Shown one piece after another: positions 15,682-23,909 of a DNA stretch of 35,370 nucleotides (positions are counted from its first letter, which is position 1; each line of letters starts with the position of its first letter). Position numbers and translations under genes: made by a program. This stretch comes from Actinomycetes bacterium. GTDB taxonomy: Bacteria; Actinomycetota; Actinomycetes; Propionibacteriales; Nocardioidaceae. The notes beneath the pieces are model-generated. The model saw only the letters and a program-made list of their open reading frames with translations. It made no database searches and was not told where the DNA came from. The DNA lies in NCBI GenBank assembly GCA_023417775.1, contig JAEZEJ010000117.1, positions 1-35,370 on the forward strand, in the 5' to 3' direction.

Positions 15682-18402
15682 TCAGTTCATGAGGCTGCTG
15701 TAGGCCACGACCCCGTGACGCAGGTCGTCGAGGGCTGTGCGGGCGGCCTCGCGCAGGGGCCCGCGACCGGCCGCGTCGGCGAGCTGCCCCATCAGATCGA
15801 GCAGCTGCTTCATCGCCCGGACGAAGTCGCCGGCCGCCATCTGGGTGTCGCGCAGGACGACGTCGAGGGACGCGCCCTTCGACCAGGACCACACCGCGTG
15901 CGCGAAGCCCGCATCGAGCGGGCGGAGGAACTGCACCCGGTGGGCCCGCTCCAGCTGCATCAGCTCATCGGTCAGACCCTGCAGCGTCTGCACGGCATCG
16001 ACCGTCGCTCCCGTCGGCAGTACCGGTGCGGGCGCATCATCGATCCGCGACTCGAAGGTGAGCGTGCTGACCACGGCCGCCAGTTCGGCGCTGTCGAGCC
16101 CGTCGAAGGCACCGGACCTGATGCCCTCGGCGACCACGAGGTCGACATCGCTGTAGATCCGCTGCAGACGCTGGCCGGCCGGCGTGACCTCGTCTCCGGC
16201 GAGATAGCCGAGCTCGTCGAGAACCTCGCAGACCCGGTCGAACTGCCGGGCCACCGAGTTGGTCTGACGTTCGACCCGGCGCCGCTGCGACGCGGTGTCC
16301 CGTTCGAGCTTGAGATAGCGCTCGGCCCAGCGTGCATGCGATTCGCGGTCGGGGCACTCATGACAGGGATGGGCGCGCAGCTCGGCACGCAGCTCGGGGA
16401 TGCGCGGATCCTCCCCGGGAGCGCCCGACCGCGGAGGCCGGGCCTCGCGGAGGTGCTCGGACTTCTCCGCTCGCTGTCGCAGCGTCGACGCCAGGTCGCG
16501 ACGCGCCTGGGCCTGACGGGCGTTGAAGGACTTCGGCACCCGCATGGTGTCACGGGCTCGCACCGGGGTCGGGAAGTCGACGAGAGCCAGTCGCCGGGCA
16601 TGACGGTCCGCGGTCAGCACATAGGGTCGGGGACCCTCATCGCCTCCGCCGGCACCCGGATCGAGGACCACGGCCACCCCTGCCCAGCGACCGGCCGGGA
16701 CGTCGATGATGTCGCCGATCTTGAGCTGACGGAGAGATTCGACCACCTCGGCGCGTTGCTGTGCCTTGCGTGACTTGGAGCCCTGCTGCTCGACCTCCTT
16801 GAGCTGGCGGCGCAGTTCCATGTACTCACCGAAGTCGCCGCGATCGCAGGCGGCCGCCTCCCGATAGCCCTCGATCGCCTCGTCCGCCTTCTGCACCTGC
16901 TTGCTCAGCCCGACGACCGCGCGGTCGGCCTGGAATTGCGCGAAGGACTGTTCCAGCAGCGAGCGGGCGTGCTCGCGCCCGACCTGGTGGACGAGGTTCA
17001 CCGCCATGTTGTACGACGGGTGGAAAGACGAGACCAAGGGATAGGTACGGGTCGAGGCGAGACCGGCGACATGGCGGGGATCGAGTCCGGGCTGCCAGAG
17101 GACGACGCCGTGTCCCTCGATGTCGATGCCGCGGCGCCCCGCGCGACCGGTCAGCTGCGTGTACTCCCCCGGTGTGAGATCGACATGGGTCTCCCCATTC
17201 CATTTGCTGAGCCGTTCGATCACCACCGAGCGCGCGGGCATGTTGATCCCCAGCGCGAGGGTCTCCGTCGCGAAGACGATCCGGATGAGGCCGCGGCTGA
17301 AGAGATCCTCGACGATCTCCTTGAAGGTCGGCAGCATGCCGGCGTGGTGGGCCGCAATACCCCGCCCGAGGGCCTCGCGGAAGTCGTGGAAGCCGAGGAT
17401 CTGCAGATCCTCATCGGGCAGATGGGTGGTGGCGGCGTCCACCGTGCGATAGATCTCGGCGCGTTCCTCGTCCGTGGTGAGCGTCAACCGCGCGTGGAGA
17501 CACTGCTCGACCGCGGCGGCGCACCCGGCCCGGCTGAAGATGAAGCAGATCGCCGGCAGCAGCCCCTCGGCATCGAGCTTCTCGACGATGTCGACCCGGT
17601 CAGGGGTGCGATAGCGCGTGCGCGGGCGGCGCTGGCCCTTGCCCGGGCGCCCACCCTTGCGTGCGCGGGAGAGCTGCCAGTCCTCACGCGCCATGCGCTC
17701 CAGGACGTGGTTGACCTTCTGGCCGTCCTCCTCGAACAGCGGGTGGAGCCGACGGCCGGCCATCACGTGCTGGTAGAGCGGCACGGGGCGCCGCTCCTCG
17801 ACGATCGTGACGGTATTCCCGCGGACCTCGGTCAGCCAGGCGCCGAACTCCTCGGCATTGGAGACCGTGGCGGAGAGCGAGATGACGGCCACGGAGTCCG
17901 CCAGGCCGATGATGACCTCTTCCCAGACGGCCCCGCGGAAGCGGTCCGCGAGGTAGTGCACCTCGTCCATGACGACGAAACCGAGGCCGTCGAGGGTGCG
18001 CGACCCGGCGTAGATCATATTGCGCAGCACCTCGGTGGTCATCACCACGATCGGCGCCTCGCCGTTCACGGTGTTGTCGCCGGTCAGCAGGCCGACGCTG
18101 TCCGCGCCGTACCGATCCTGCAGGTCGTGGAACTTCTGGTTCGAGAGCGCCTTGATCGGCGTGGTGTAGAAGCACTTGCGCCCGGTGGCGAGCGCGAGAT
18201 GCACGGCGAACTCGCCGACGATGGTCTTGCCCGAGCCGGTCGGCGCCGCCACCAGCACGCCACAGCCGTCCTCGACCTGGCGGCAGGCGTCGAGCTGGAA
18301 GCCGTCCAACCCGAAGCTGTACAGGTCACGGAAGCGGGCGAGCTCTGGGTAGCGCCGATCCACCCTCGCCTGGGCGAATCGCTCGGCCGGGGACGACGTC
18401 AT
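15682..18402 (-). CDS. helY: HelY, Ski2/Mtr4-like superfamily 2 helicase
   Basis: 906 aa. Walker A APTGSGKT at 53-60, DEVH at 146-149, SAT near 177, and motif VI QLTGRAGRRGID define a Ski2-type RNA/DNA helicase. The C-terminal 150 residues form the DSHCT domain typical of Mtr4/HelY, and a basic middle segment with a CHECPD pair precedes it. The family unwinds structured RNA; the bacterial role is not settled. It starts 31 bp after tatC on the same strand but has its own TAGGCT box 6 nt before ATG 18402. The order pafB-pafC-tatA-tatC-helY matches mycobacteria. Confidence 0.93.
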   Translation of the reverse strand: MTSSPAERFAQARVDRRYPELARFRDLYSFGLDGFQLDACRQVEDGCGVLVAAPTGSGKTIVGEFAVHLALATGRKCFYTTPIKALSNQKFHDLQDRYGADSVGLLTGDNTVNGEAPIVVMTTEVLRNMIYAGSRTLDGLGFVVMDEVHYLADRFRGAVWEEVIIGLADSVAVISLSATVSNAEEFGAWLTEVRGNTVTIVEERRPVPLYQHVMAGRRLHPLFEEDGQKVNHVLERMAREDWQLSRARKGGRPGKGQRRPRTRYRTPDRVDIVEKLDAEGLLPAICFIFSRAGCAAAVEQCLHARLTLTTDEERAEIYRTVDAATTHLPDEDLQILGFHDFREALGRGIAAHHAGMLPTFKEIVEDLFSRGLIRIVFATETLALGINMPARSVVIERLSKWNGETHVDLTPGEYTQLTGRAGRRGIDIEGHGVVLWQPGLDPRHVAGLASTRTYPLVSSFHPSYNMAVNLVHQVGREHARSLLEQSFAQFQADRAVVGLSKQVQKADEAIEGYREAAACDRGDFGEYMELRRQLKEVEQQGSKSRKAQQRAEVVESLRQLKIGDIIDVPAGRWAGVAVVLDPGAGGGDEGPRPYVLTADRHARRLALVDFPTPVRARDTMRVPKSFNARQAQARRDLASTLRQRAEKSEHLREARPPRSGAPGEDPRIPELRAELRAHPCHECPDRESHARWAERYLKLERDTASQRRRVERQTNSVARQFDRVCEVLDELGYLAGDEVTPAGQRLQRIYSDVDLVVAEGIRSGAFDGLDSAELAAVVSTLTFESRIDDAPAPVLPTGATVDAVQTLQGLTDELMQLERAHRVQFLRPLDAGFAHAVWSWSKGASLDVVLRDTQMAAGDFVRAMKQLLDLMGQLADAAGRGPLREAARTALDDLRHGVVAYSSLMN

Positions 18403-18408
18403 GGGACC

Positions 18409-18414
18409 AGCCTA
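18409..18414 (-). promoter_or_regulatory. Candidate -10 box TAGGCT, leaderless start of helY
   Basis: TAGGCT ends 6 nt before ATG 18402 on the minus strand, in the 31-bp gap after tatC. It would give helY an independent leaderless transcript. Confidence 0.5.
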
Positions 18415-18433
18415 CGGGGCGACCCGATCGGCG

Positions 18434-19309
18434 CTACGGATCGAGGCGATCGGGCTCGTCGATGTCGGACACCGGGTCGATCGAGGAGGCCCGCTCGTCC
18501 TCGGCGCCCTCAGCCCGCTGCCGTGCCCGGCGCCGATCCGTGAGCCGGGCGATGAGCTCGGAGATCAGGTAGAGCACCGTCATCGGTACCGCGAGGAAGA
18601 GCATCGTCAGCGGATCGACCGTGGGCGTCGCCACGGCCGAGAAGATGAAGATGCCGACGATGGTCCACGGCCGGGCGCGGGCCAGCTGACGCGCCGACAC
18701 GGCCCCGATGCGGTTCAGCAGCACCACGATCAGGGGGATCTGCGCGGCGACCCCGAAGACCAGCATGATCCGCAGGATGAAGCTCAGATAGTCGGCCCCG
18801 GAGATGATGTTCTCCCAGCCCTCGGGCACGAAGCCGATCAGCAGCTCCACCGCGGTCGGCAGCACCCAATAGGCCGCCACCGCGCCGCCGATGAACAGCG
18901 GCGCGCCCAGTCCGGTGAGGACGATGGCCCAGATCTTCTCGTGGCGATGCAGCGCCGGAAGGACGAATCCCCAGATCTGCCACATCCACAGCGGACTGGA
19001 GATGATGAGACCGACGATCAGCGAGGTCTTCAGCTGGAACTGGAAGGCTCCGCCGACGCCCCCCATGTTGAGGATGGTCGAGATCCCCTGCTCCTCCAGC
19101 GCGGGCCGTGCCCTCTCGATGGGCTGGGTGAGGATGTCGAGGATCGGGGTGTAGAGGAACCAGGCGACGATCACCCCGAGGACGATGCACAGCAGTGCAC
19201 GCGTCAACCGGGTACGCAGCTCGCGCAGATGCTCCATGAGCGGCATCTGCCCGCCTGAACCTGCCGCCGCACCGGAACGTCCCGGCCGGCGGTCACGGCG
19301 TCCCAGCAC
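18434..19309 (-). CDS. tatC: Sec-independent translocase subunit TatC
   Basis: 291 aa with six membrane helices. The N-terminal cytoplasmic signature is QMPLMEHLRELRTRL at about 21-35; later hallmarks are FQFQLKTSLIVGLIISSPLWMWQIWGFVLPALHRHEK and SFILRIMLVFGVAAQIPLIVVLL. TatC is the receptor for twin-arginine signal peptides. An acidic 40-residue tail (AEGAEDERASSIDP) extends past the last helix. The start is GTG 19309, 2 bp after the tatA stop. Confidence 0.96.
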   Translation of the reverse strand: MLGRRDRRPGRSGAAAGSGGQMPLMEHLRELRTRLTRALLCIVLGVIVAWFLYTPILDILTQPIERARPALEEQGISTILNMGGVGGAFQFQLKTSLIVGLIISSPLWMWQIWGFVLPALHRHEKIWAIVLTGLGAPLFIGGAVAAYWVLPTAVELLIGFVPEGWENIISGADYLSFILRIMLVFGVAAQIPLIVVLLNRIGAVSARQLARARPWTIVGIFIFSAVATPTVDPLTMLFLAVPMTVLYLISELIARLTDRRRARQRAEGAEDERASSIDPVSDIDEPDRLDP

Positions 19310-19311
19310 CG

Positions 19312-19578
19312 TCAGCGCGGATCCGCGCGGTGGTCGCGCGTCACCTCAGCGGGGTCGACGGTCTGCGGGCGCTGCTCCTCGGTGACGGGACGGTCGTCCT
19401 GCGCCTGAGCCTCGAGGCGCTTGTCGTCCTCGTCCTGGCCGGCCTTGACCTCGGATTTGAAGATCCGCAACGCACGGCCTGAACCGCGAGCCAGCTCGGG
19501 CAGCTTGCGCCCGCCGAACAGCAGGACCACGATGCCCAAGATCACCAGGATCTCGGTGGGTCCGATTTGCCTGAACAT
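19312..19578 (-). CDS. tatA: Sec-independent translocase subunit TatA
   Basis: 88 aa: one N-terminal membrane helix (IGPTEILVILGIVVLLFG), the conserved FGGRKLPELARGSGRALRIFKSEVK hinge and amphipathic helix, then a charged tail. TatA forms the protein-conducting assembly with TatC; no separate TatB is seen here. The start ATG has GAGGAG 5 nt upstream. A possible TACACT -10 box (19606-19611) lies in the end of pafC, so tatAC may be transcribed both alone and with pafBC. Confidence 0.95.
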   Translation of the reverse strand: MFRQIGPTEILVILGIVVLLFGGRKLPELARGSGRALRIFKSEVKAGQDEDDKRLEAQAQDDRPVTEEQRPQTVDPAEVTRDHRADPR

Positions 19579-19599
19579 GATGCTCCTCAGTCGGTGACG

Positions 19600-20547
19600 T
19601 CATCCAGTGTACGCCTGGAGTGCGGCCCGAGCGTGGGCGGACACATCCGCTCGCAGGGCCGCGGGTTCGAGGACGCGCACCGTCGTGGCATGGCGCAGAA
19701 CCAGCCGGCGGAGCCAGGCCGCGTCCGTGCCGTACAACCGCACCGACACGCGACCGTCATCGTCCTCGTCGATGATCTCGGCGTCGTACTCGTCGATGAG
19801 CCAGCGAGCATCCGGCGCGAGGTCCAGGACGGCATGGGGGGTCTCCGGCCCGGGGATGAAGACGGCTCCGGTCGATGCCGCCGCCTCGCTGGGCGGGACC
19901 GCCACCGGGAGATCGAGCTCGGCGGCCTCGGTGATCCGATCGAGACGGAAGGTCCGCGTGTCCTCGGCCAGATGGCACCATCCGCTGACATAGAGCTGTC
20001 CGCGGGCCGTGAAGACCCGCTGCGGATCGACATCGCGGGTCGTGGTCTGGTCTCGGGACTCCGTGGCGTACACCAGGCGCAGCCGACGGCCCCGTGCATG
20101 TGCCGACAACACCGTGTCCCTGATCCGCGGGTCGACGGCGGGAAGCCGGACGTCCACCATCGCCAGCGCCCCGACCTCGCCCTCCAGCTTGGCGAGCGCG
20201 CCGTCGACGGCCGCCAGCTGATCGCCGGCGGCCGTGTCGCGCAGTATCCGCAGGGCCACGATGAGGGCGGACGCCTCCCGCGCGCTGAAGGCCAGCGGTC
20301 GGGTCATGAAGTCGGCGTCTCGCAGGAACACGACCCCGTCGTCCTCCAGCGCGCCGACATCGATGTCGATCAGCTCGCCGTGGTACTCCCCGACGCCAGT
20401 CATCATCAACAGCGAGAGGTCCTTGGTCACCTGCGCCACGCTGACGCCGAAGGTCTCGGCCACCTCGGTGACGGGGATGCCCGCATTGCTCTGCAGATAG
20501 GGCACCATCGCCAGCATGCGCTGCACGCGCTGTCCGGAGGTCGTCAT
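19600..20547 (-). CDS. pafC: PafC, WYL-domain transcriptional regulator
   Basis: 315 aa. An N-terminal winged HTH (about residues 5-60, PVTEVAETFGVSVAQVTKDLSLL) is followed by a WYL domain around RRLRLVYATESRDQTTTRDVDPQ and LYVSGWCHLAEDTRTFRLDRI, then the WCX C-terminal extension. PafB and PafC together activate the LexA-independent DNA-damage response in mycobacteria; the name comes from co-transcription with pafA, not a role in pupylation. Its ATG overlaps the pafB stop (ATGA), so the pair is coupled and made in balance. Confidence 0.93.
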   Translation of the reverse strand: MTTSGQRVQRMLAMVPYLQSNAGIPVTEVAETFGVSVAQVTKDLSLLMMTGVGEYHGELIDIDVGALEDDGVVFLRDADFMTRPLAFSAREASALIVALRILRDTAAGDQLAAVDGALAKLEGEVGALAMVDVRLPAVDPRIRDTVLSAHARGRRLRLVYATESRDQTTTRDVDPQRVFTARGQLYVSGWCHLAEDTRTFRLDRITEAAELDLPVAVPPSEAAASTGAVFIPGPETPHAVLDLAPDARWLIDEYDAEIIDEDDDGRVSVRLYGTDAAWLRRLVLRHATTVRVLEPAALRADVSAHARAALQAYTG

Positions 20548-21497
20548 CGGTCCACCGCCGCGTGCAGCAGTCCGACCACGGTCTCCCGCAGCTCGGCCGG
20601 CTCGAGGGCGATGACATCGGGGCCGAAGGAGGCGATCTCGCTCCCGAGCACCCGGGTGGACACATAGGGCACCCGCAGCACATCCCATCCGTCGTCCTCG
20701 GGAAGGATCTCGCGTGCCTGCCGGCGCAGGCTATTGGCCCGGCCCCGGCGCACGCGCAGGACGGCGGCCTCGGTGGGCTCCGGCGGCAACAGCGCACCGG
20801 CCAGCTCCCGCAGATCGATGCCGGGCGGCACCTGCACCGCACCCGGCTCGCTGAGCGTCTCGACCTCACCCTGCACCCGCGACAACCGGAAGACCCGGGG
20901 GGCGCCGCGATCGCGGTCGAAGCCCAGGACATACCAACGGTCTCGCACCGATACCAGGCCCCACGGCTCGAGCTCTCGCCGTGCCTGCGAGCCGTCCGGC
21001 TTGCGATAGTCGAAGGCGATCAGCTGACGATGGGTCGCTGCCTCGAGGACGGCATCGAAGGCGGGTTCATGGGTCGACAACCGCGGCTCGACCATTCGGA
21101 GCTGGTCGGTCGCGACATCGACGCCGATCGCGCGCAGCTTGGAGACCGCTGTCGCCGACTCGCTCGCCAGGCTCGCGTGGTCCCAGACCTGGGCAGCCAG
21201 TCCCACCACCGCGGCCTCCTCGCGAGTGAAGGAGATATCCGGCAGCTCCGCCTCGTCGCGGGGAATGCGATAGCCGGGCTCGTCGTCGAAGTAGGCATCG
21301 CGGTTGCCGGTCTCGATCACGATTCCGAGCTCGCGCAACTCTTCCTTGTCGCGTTCGAACTTGCGCTCGAAGGCGCTGGGAGACGCGTCCCGGTAGTCCG
21401 AGATGGACCCGCGGATCTGCTCCTTGGTGAGGTACTGATTGGACGCGAGCAGCAGGAAGAAGAGGTTCATCAGCCTCTCGGTCTTCCGCTGCGCCAT
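20544..21497 (-). CDS. pafB: PafB, WYL-domain transcriptional regulator
   Basis: 317 aa. It begins MAQRKTERLMNLFFLLLASNQYLTKEQIR, the usual PafB N-terminal helices and HTH, followed by a WYL domain (LIAFDYRKPDGSQARRELEPWGLVSVRDRWYVLGFD, then RVFRLSRV) and a WCX extension. The WYL core here reads Trp-Tyr-Val. It is partner of PafC in the DNA-damage regulator. The ATG at 21497 is chosen because upstream in-frame sequence runs into the FKBP gene and lacks family similarity. It lies 13 bp after the FKBP stop, probably on that transcript. Confidence 0.93.
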   Translation of the reverse strand: MAQRKTERLMNLFFLLLASNQYLTKEQIRGSISDYRDASPSAFERKFERDKEELRELGIVIETGNRDAYFDDEPGYRIPRDEAELPDISFTREEAAVVGLAAQVWDHASLASESATAVSKLRAIGVDVATDQLRMVEPRLSTHEPAFDAVLEAATHRQLIAFDYRKPDGSQARRELEPWGLVSVRDRWYVLGFDRDRGAPRVFRLSRVQGEVETLSEPGAVQVPPGIDLRELAGALLPPEPTEAAVLRVRRGRANSLRRQAREILPEDDGWDVLRVPYVSTRVLGSEIASFGPDVIALEPAELRETVVGLLHAAVDR

Positions 21498-21510
21498 GTG
21501 CCCGAGGATG

Positions 21511-22425
21511 TCAGAAGGCGTCGAGGACGTCGACCACGAAGGCCAGATCGCCCTCGGGCCGGTTCTGGGCGGCGGCGTCCTCGCCATAGGCCGTGTCGAC
21601 GGGGCACTCCAGCAGCAGCCGGCTGCCGACCTTCGCGCCGACGATCGTCTCATCCCAGCACGGGATCACCTGGCCCTGCCCGATCGGGAAGGTGCTCGGC
21701 GCGCCGCGCTCCCAGGATCCGTCGAAGACCTCGCCGCCCGGGTAGTTCGACCCGACATAGTGCACCACGACGGTCTGGCCGGAGGCGACCTCCTCGCCCT
21801 CGCCCTCGATGAGGACCTCGGACGCCGCCTTGTCGCCGAAGCTCTCGGGTCCGCCGCCGCGGGTCACGCCCGAGGGCTGGCCGTCCTCGTCGTACTCCAC
21901 CGCGGGGCTCTCGGGCGTCAGCTCATGCTCGGTGCCCTCGGCCGAGGCCGGCACCTTGTTGACGACGTCGAAGAGGAACACCATCGTGTCGTTCTCCTCC
22001 AACCCGATATCGGTGGGGTTCTGCAGCAGCGAGGCGCCGTCCTCCCCGGTGACCGCGATCAGCACTCGCGAGCCGACCTTCCGGTCCTCCAGGCCTTTGG
22101 TGAAGCCAGGCAGGGCGGTCTCATTGAGGGTCAGCACCATGGGCCGCTCATTGGCGAAGGAGTTGTCGAACTCCGAGCCGGTGCGCCCGTTGACCGCGAT
22201 GTAGTTGACCTTGACGGTGTCCCCCTCGGCGATCTCCTCGCCATCGCCCTCATCGACCACCTCGCTGGTGGTCTCCTCGACCGAGAAGTCCTCGGGGACC
22301 TCCAGGGACGGAGTGTCGTCGCCGGACACCTCGACGTCGTCCAGCGAGGCACCGGCGGAGCCCCCACACGCCGAGACGGTCAGCAGGGCGATCAGTGTCG
22401 TCAGAACACCGAGAGACTTGCGCAC
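21511..22425 (-). CDS. Lipoprotein with two FKBP-type peptidyl-prolyl isomerase domains
   Basis: 304 aa. A lipoprotein signal ends LTVSAC with the acylated Cys at residue 20. An acidic linker leads to two FKBP domains, about 60-155 (GDTVKVNYIAVNG, GFTKGLEDRKVGSRVLIAV) and 205-304 (GQTVVVHYVG, VIPCWDETIVGAKVGSRLLLECP). The protein is very acidic and should be anchored outside the membrane, aiding folding of exported proteins. It starts at GTG 22425 with AAGGA 8 nt upstream; a TAGGGT box at 22465-22470 probably provides a promoter with a 30-nt leader. It sits between pafA and pafB, as FKBP genes commonly do in this locus. Confidence 0.92.
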   Translation of the reverse strand: MRKSLGVLTTLIALLTVSACGGSAGASLDDVEVSGDDTPSLEVPEDFSVEETTSEVVDEGDGEEIAEGDTVKVNYIAVNGRTGSEFDNSFANERPMVLTLNETALPGFTKGLEDRKVGSRVLIAVTGEDGASLLQNPTDIGLEENDTMVFLFDVVNKVPASAEGTEHELTPESPAVEYDEDGQPSGVTRGGGPESFGDKAASEVLIEGEGEEVASGQTVVVHYVGSNYPGGEVFDGSWERGAPSTFPIGQGQVIPCWDETIVGAKVGSRLLLECPVDTAYGEDAAAQNRPEGDLAFVVDVLDAF

Positions 22426-22464
22426 GTGGAGGTTCCTTCGTTCTGGAAGCGGTGGGCGTGGACC

Positions 22465-22470
22465 ACCCTA
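22465..22470 (-). promoter_or_regulatory. Candidate -10 box TAGGGT of FKBP-pafBC transcript
   Basis: TAGGGT on the minus strand lies about 40 bp before GTG 22425; with a start near 22458 the leader would contain the AAGGA ribosome-binding site. It directly follows the pafA-side hairpin. Confidence 0.45.
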
Positions 22471-22475
22471 GCCCG

Positions 22476-22494
22476 CGTCGCCCAACCGGCGACG
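22476..22494 (-). terminator. Small hairpin after pafA
   Basis: A perfect 7-bp stem (CGTCGCC with GGCGACG) encloses a 5-base loop, 17 bp beyond the pafA stop. There is no T-run. It is a weak terminator candidate separating pafA from FKBP. Confidence 0.4.
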
Positions 22495-22511
22495 GGACCC
22501 ACGGCCCGGCG

Positions 22512-23873
22512 TCACATGCTGTCGATGAGCCGCTGGACGCGATCGTCGGTGGCGCGGAACGGGTCCTTGCACAGGACGGTGCGCTGCGCCTGATCGTTCA
22601 GCTTGAGATGCACCCAGTCGACCGTGAAGTCCCTGCGCCGTTCCTGGGCGCGGGTGATGAACTCACCGCGCAGCCGGGCCCGGGTGGTCTGCGGCGGGAT
22701 GCTCTTGGCGCGGAAGACCGACAGGTCGTCGGTGACGCGGGCGACTGCGCCACGGCGCTCAAGCAACGAGAACACCCCTCGGTCGCGGCGAATGTCGTGA
22801 TAGGCGAGGTCGAGCTGGGCGACCCGCGGATCGCTCCATGCCAGCCCGCGCTGCTCGCGATAGCGCTCCAGCAGCCGGTACTTGATCACCCAGTCGATCT
22901 CGCGATCGACGAGTGAGAGGTCCTCTGACTCGACGGCCTTGAGGGTCCGCTCCCAGAGATCGAGGATCCGGTCGATCGTGGGGGTTCGAAGGCCCTCTCG
23001 GTCGATGAAGTCCGAGGCCTTCGAGAAGTACTCGCTCTGCAGCTCGAGGGCCGACAGCTCACGGCCGTTGGCGAGCTGCACCGGACGACGGCCGGACATG
23101 TCGTGGGCGATCTCCCGGATCGCCCGGATGGGGTTCTCCAGGGTGAGATCGCGCATCACCACGCCGGCCTCGATCATCCGCAGCACGAGGTCCGTGGTGC
23201 CGACCTTGAGCAGTGTCGTCGTCTCGCTCATATTGGAGTCGCCGACGATCACGTGGAGCCGCCGGAAGCGCTCCGCATCGGCATGCGGCTCGTCGCGGGT
23301 ATTGATGATCGGGCGCGAGCGGGTGGTGGCGCTCGACACCCCCTCCCAGATGTGCTCGGCGCGCTGACTGACCGAGTAGACCGTGCCGCGCGGCGTCTGC
23401 TGCACCTTGCCGGCACCGCAGATGATCTGCCGCGACACCAGGAACGGGATGAGGACATCGGCGAGCCGGGTGAACTCGCCGCCGCGGCCGACGAGATAGT
23501 TCTCATGGCAGCCGTAGGAGTTGCCCGCGGAGTCGGTGTTGTTCTTGAACAGGTAGATGTCGCCCTCGACGCCGTCCTCGCGCAGCCGCTCCTGCGCGTC
23601 GAGCATGAGGCCCTCGAGGATCCGCTCGCCGGCGCGGTCGTGGGTGACCAGCTCGGTGACGTCATCGCATTCGGGGGTGGCGTACTCCGGATGCGAGCCG
23701 ACATCGAGGTACAGCCGGGCGCCATTGCGCAGGAAGACATTGCTGCTGCGTCCCCAGGAGACGACCCGCCGGAACAGATAGCGTGCGACCTCGTCGGGCG
23801 ACAGCCGACGCTGCCCGTGGAAGGAGCACGTCACGCCGTACTCGTTCTCGATACCGAAGATCCGCCGATCCAT
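22512..23873 (-). CDS. pafA: Pup-protein ligase PafA
   Basis: 453 aa, the family's usual length. The ATP/metal-binding start is IFGIENEYGV (Glu9), the catalytic-base Asp57 is in RLYLDVGSHPEYATPECDDV, and the central block is LFKNNTDSAGNSYGCHENYLV followed by RPIINTRDEPHAD. It has no Dop-loop insertion between the first strands, which separates it from Dop. PafA activates the C-terminal Glu of Pup with ATP and attaches it to substrate lysines. The ATG at 23873 has a TAGGGT box ending 6 nt upstream, suggesting its own leaderless transcript despite being 36 bp from the upstream gene. Confidence 0.97.
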   Translation of the reverse strand: MDRRIFGIENEYGVTCSFHGQRRLSPDEVARYLFRRVVSWGRSSNVFLRNGARLYLDVGSHPEYATPECDDVTELVTHDRAGERILEGLMLDAQERLREDGVEGDIYLFKNNTDSAGNSYGCHENYLVGRGGEFTRLADVLIPFLVSRQIICGAGKVQQTPRGTVYSVSQRAEHIWEGVSSATTRSRPIINTRDEPHADAERFRRLHVIVGDSNMSETTTLLKVGTTDLVLRMIEAGVVMRDLTLENPIRAIREIAHDMSGRRPVQLANGRELSALELQSEYFSKASDFIDREGLRTPTIDRILDLWERTLKAVESEDLSLVDREIDWVIKYRLLERYREQRGLAWSDPRVAQLDLAYHDIRRDRGVFSLLERRGAVARVTDDLSVFRAKSIPPQTTRARLRGEFITRAQERRRDFTVDWVHLKLNDQAQRTVLCKDPFRATDDRVQRLIDSM

Positions 23874-23879
23874 ATCCTC

Positions 23880-23885
23880 ACCCTA
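23880..23885 (-). promoter_or_regulatory. Candidate -10 box TAGGGT, leaderless start of pafA
   Basis: TAGGGT, then GAGGAT, then ATG 23873 on the minus strand. The GAGG is only 2 nt from the start codon, too close for normal ribosome binding, so a leaderless start fits better. Confidence 0.5.
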
Positions 23886-23909
23886 GTGCGCCGGTCCCAC
23901 GTCGGCCGG

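Noticed and set aside
16936..18543. Open frame of over 500 codons opposite helY
   Set aside because: It is antisense to conserved helicase motifs, has no recognisable domain, and overlaps the helY start region.
19312..19578. TatB instead of TatA
   Set aside because: The short length and the FGGRKLPELARGSG hinge next to tatC match TatA; the longer, Glu-rich helix of TatB is missing.
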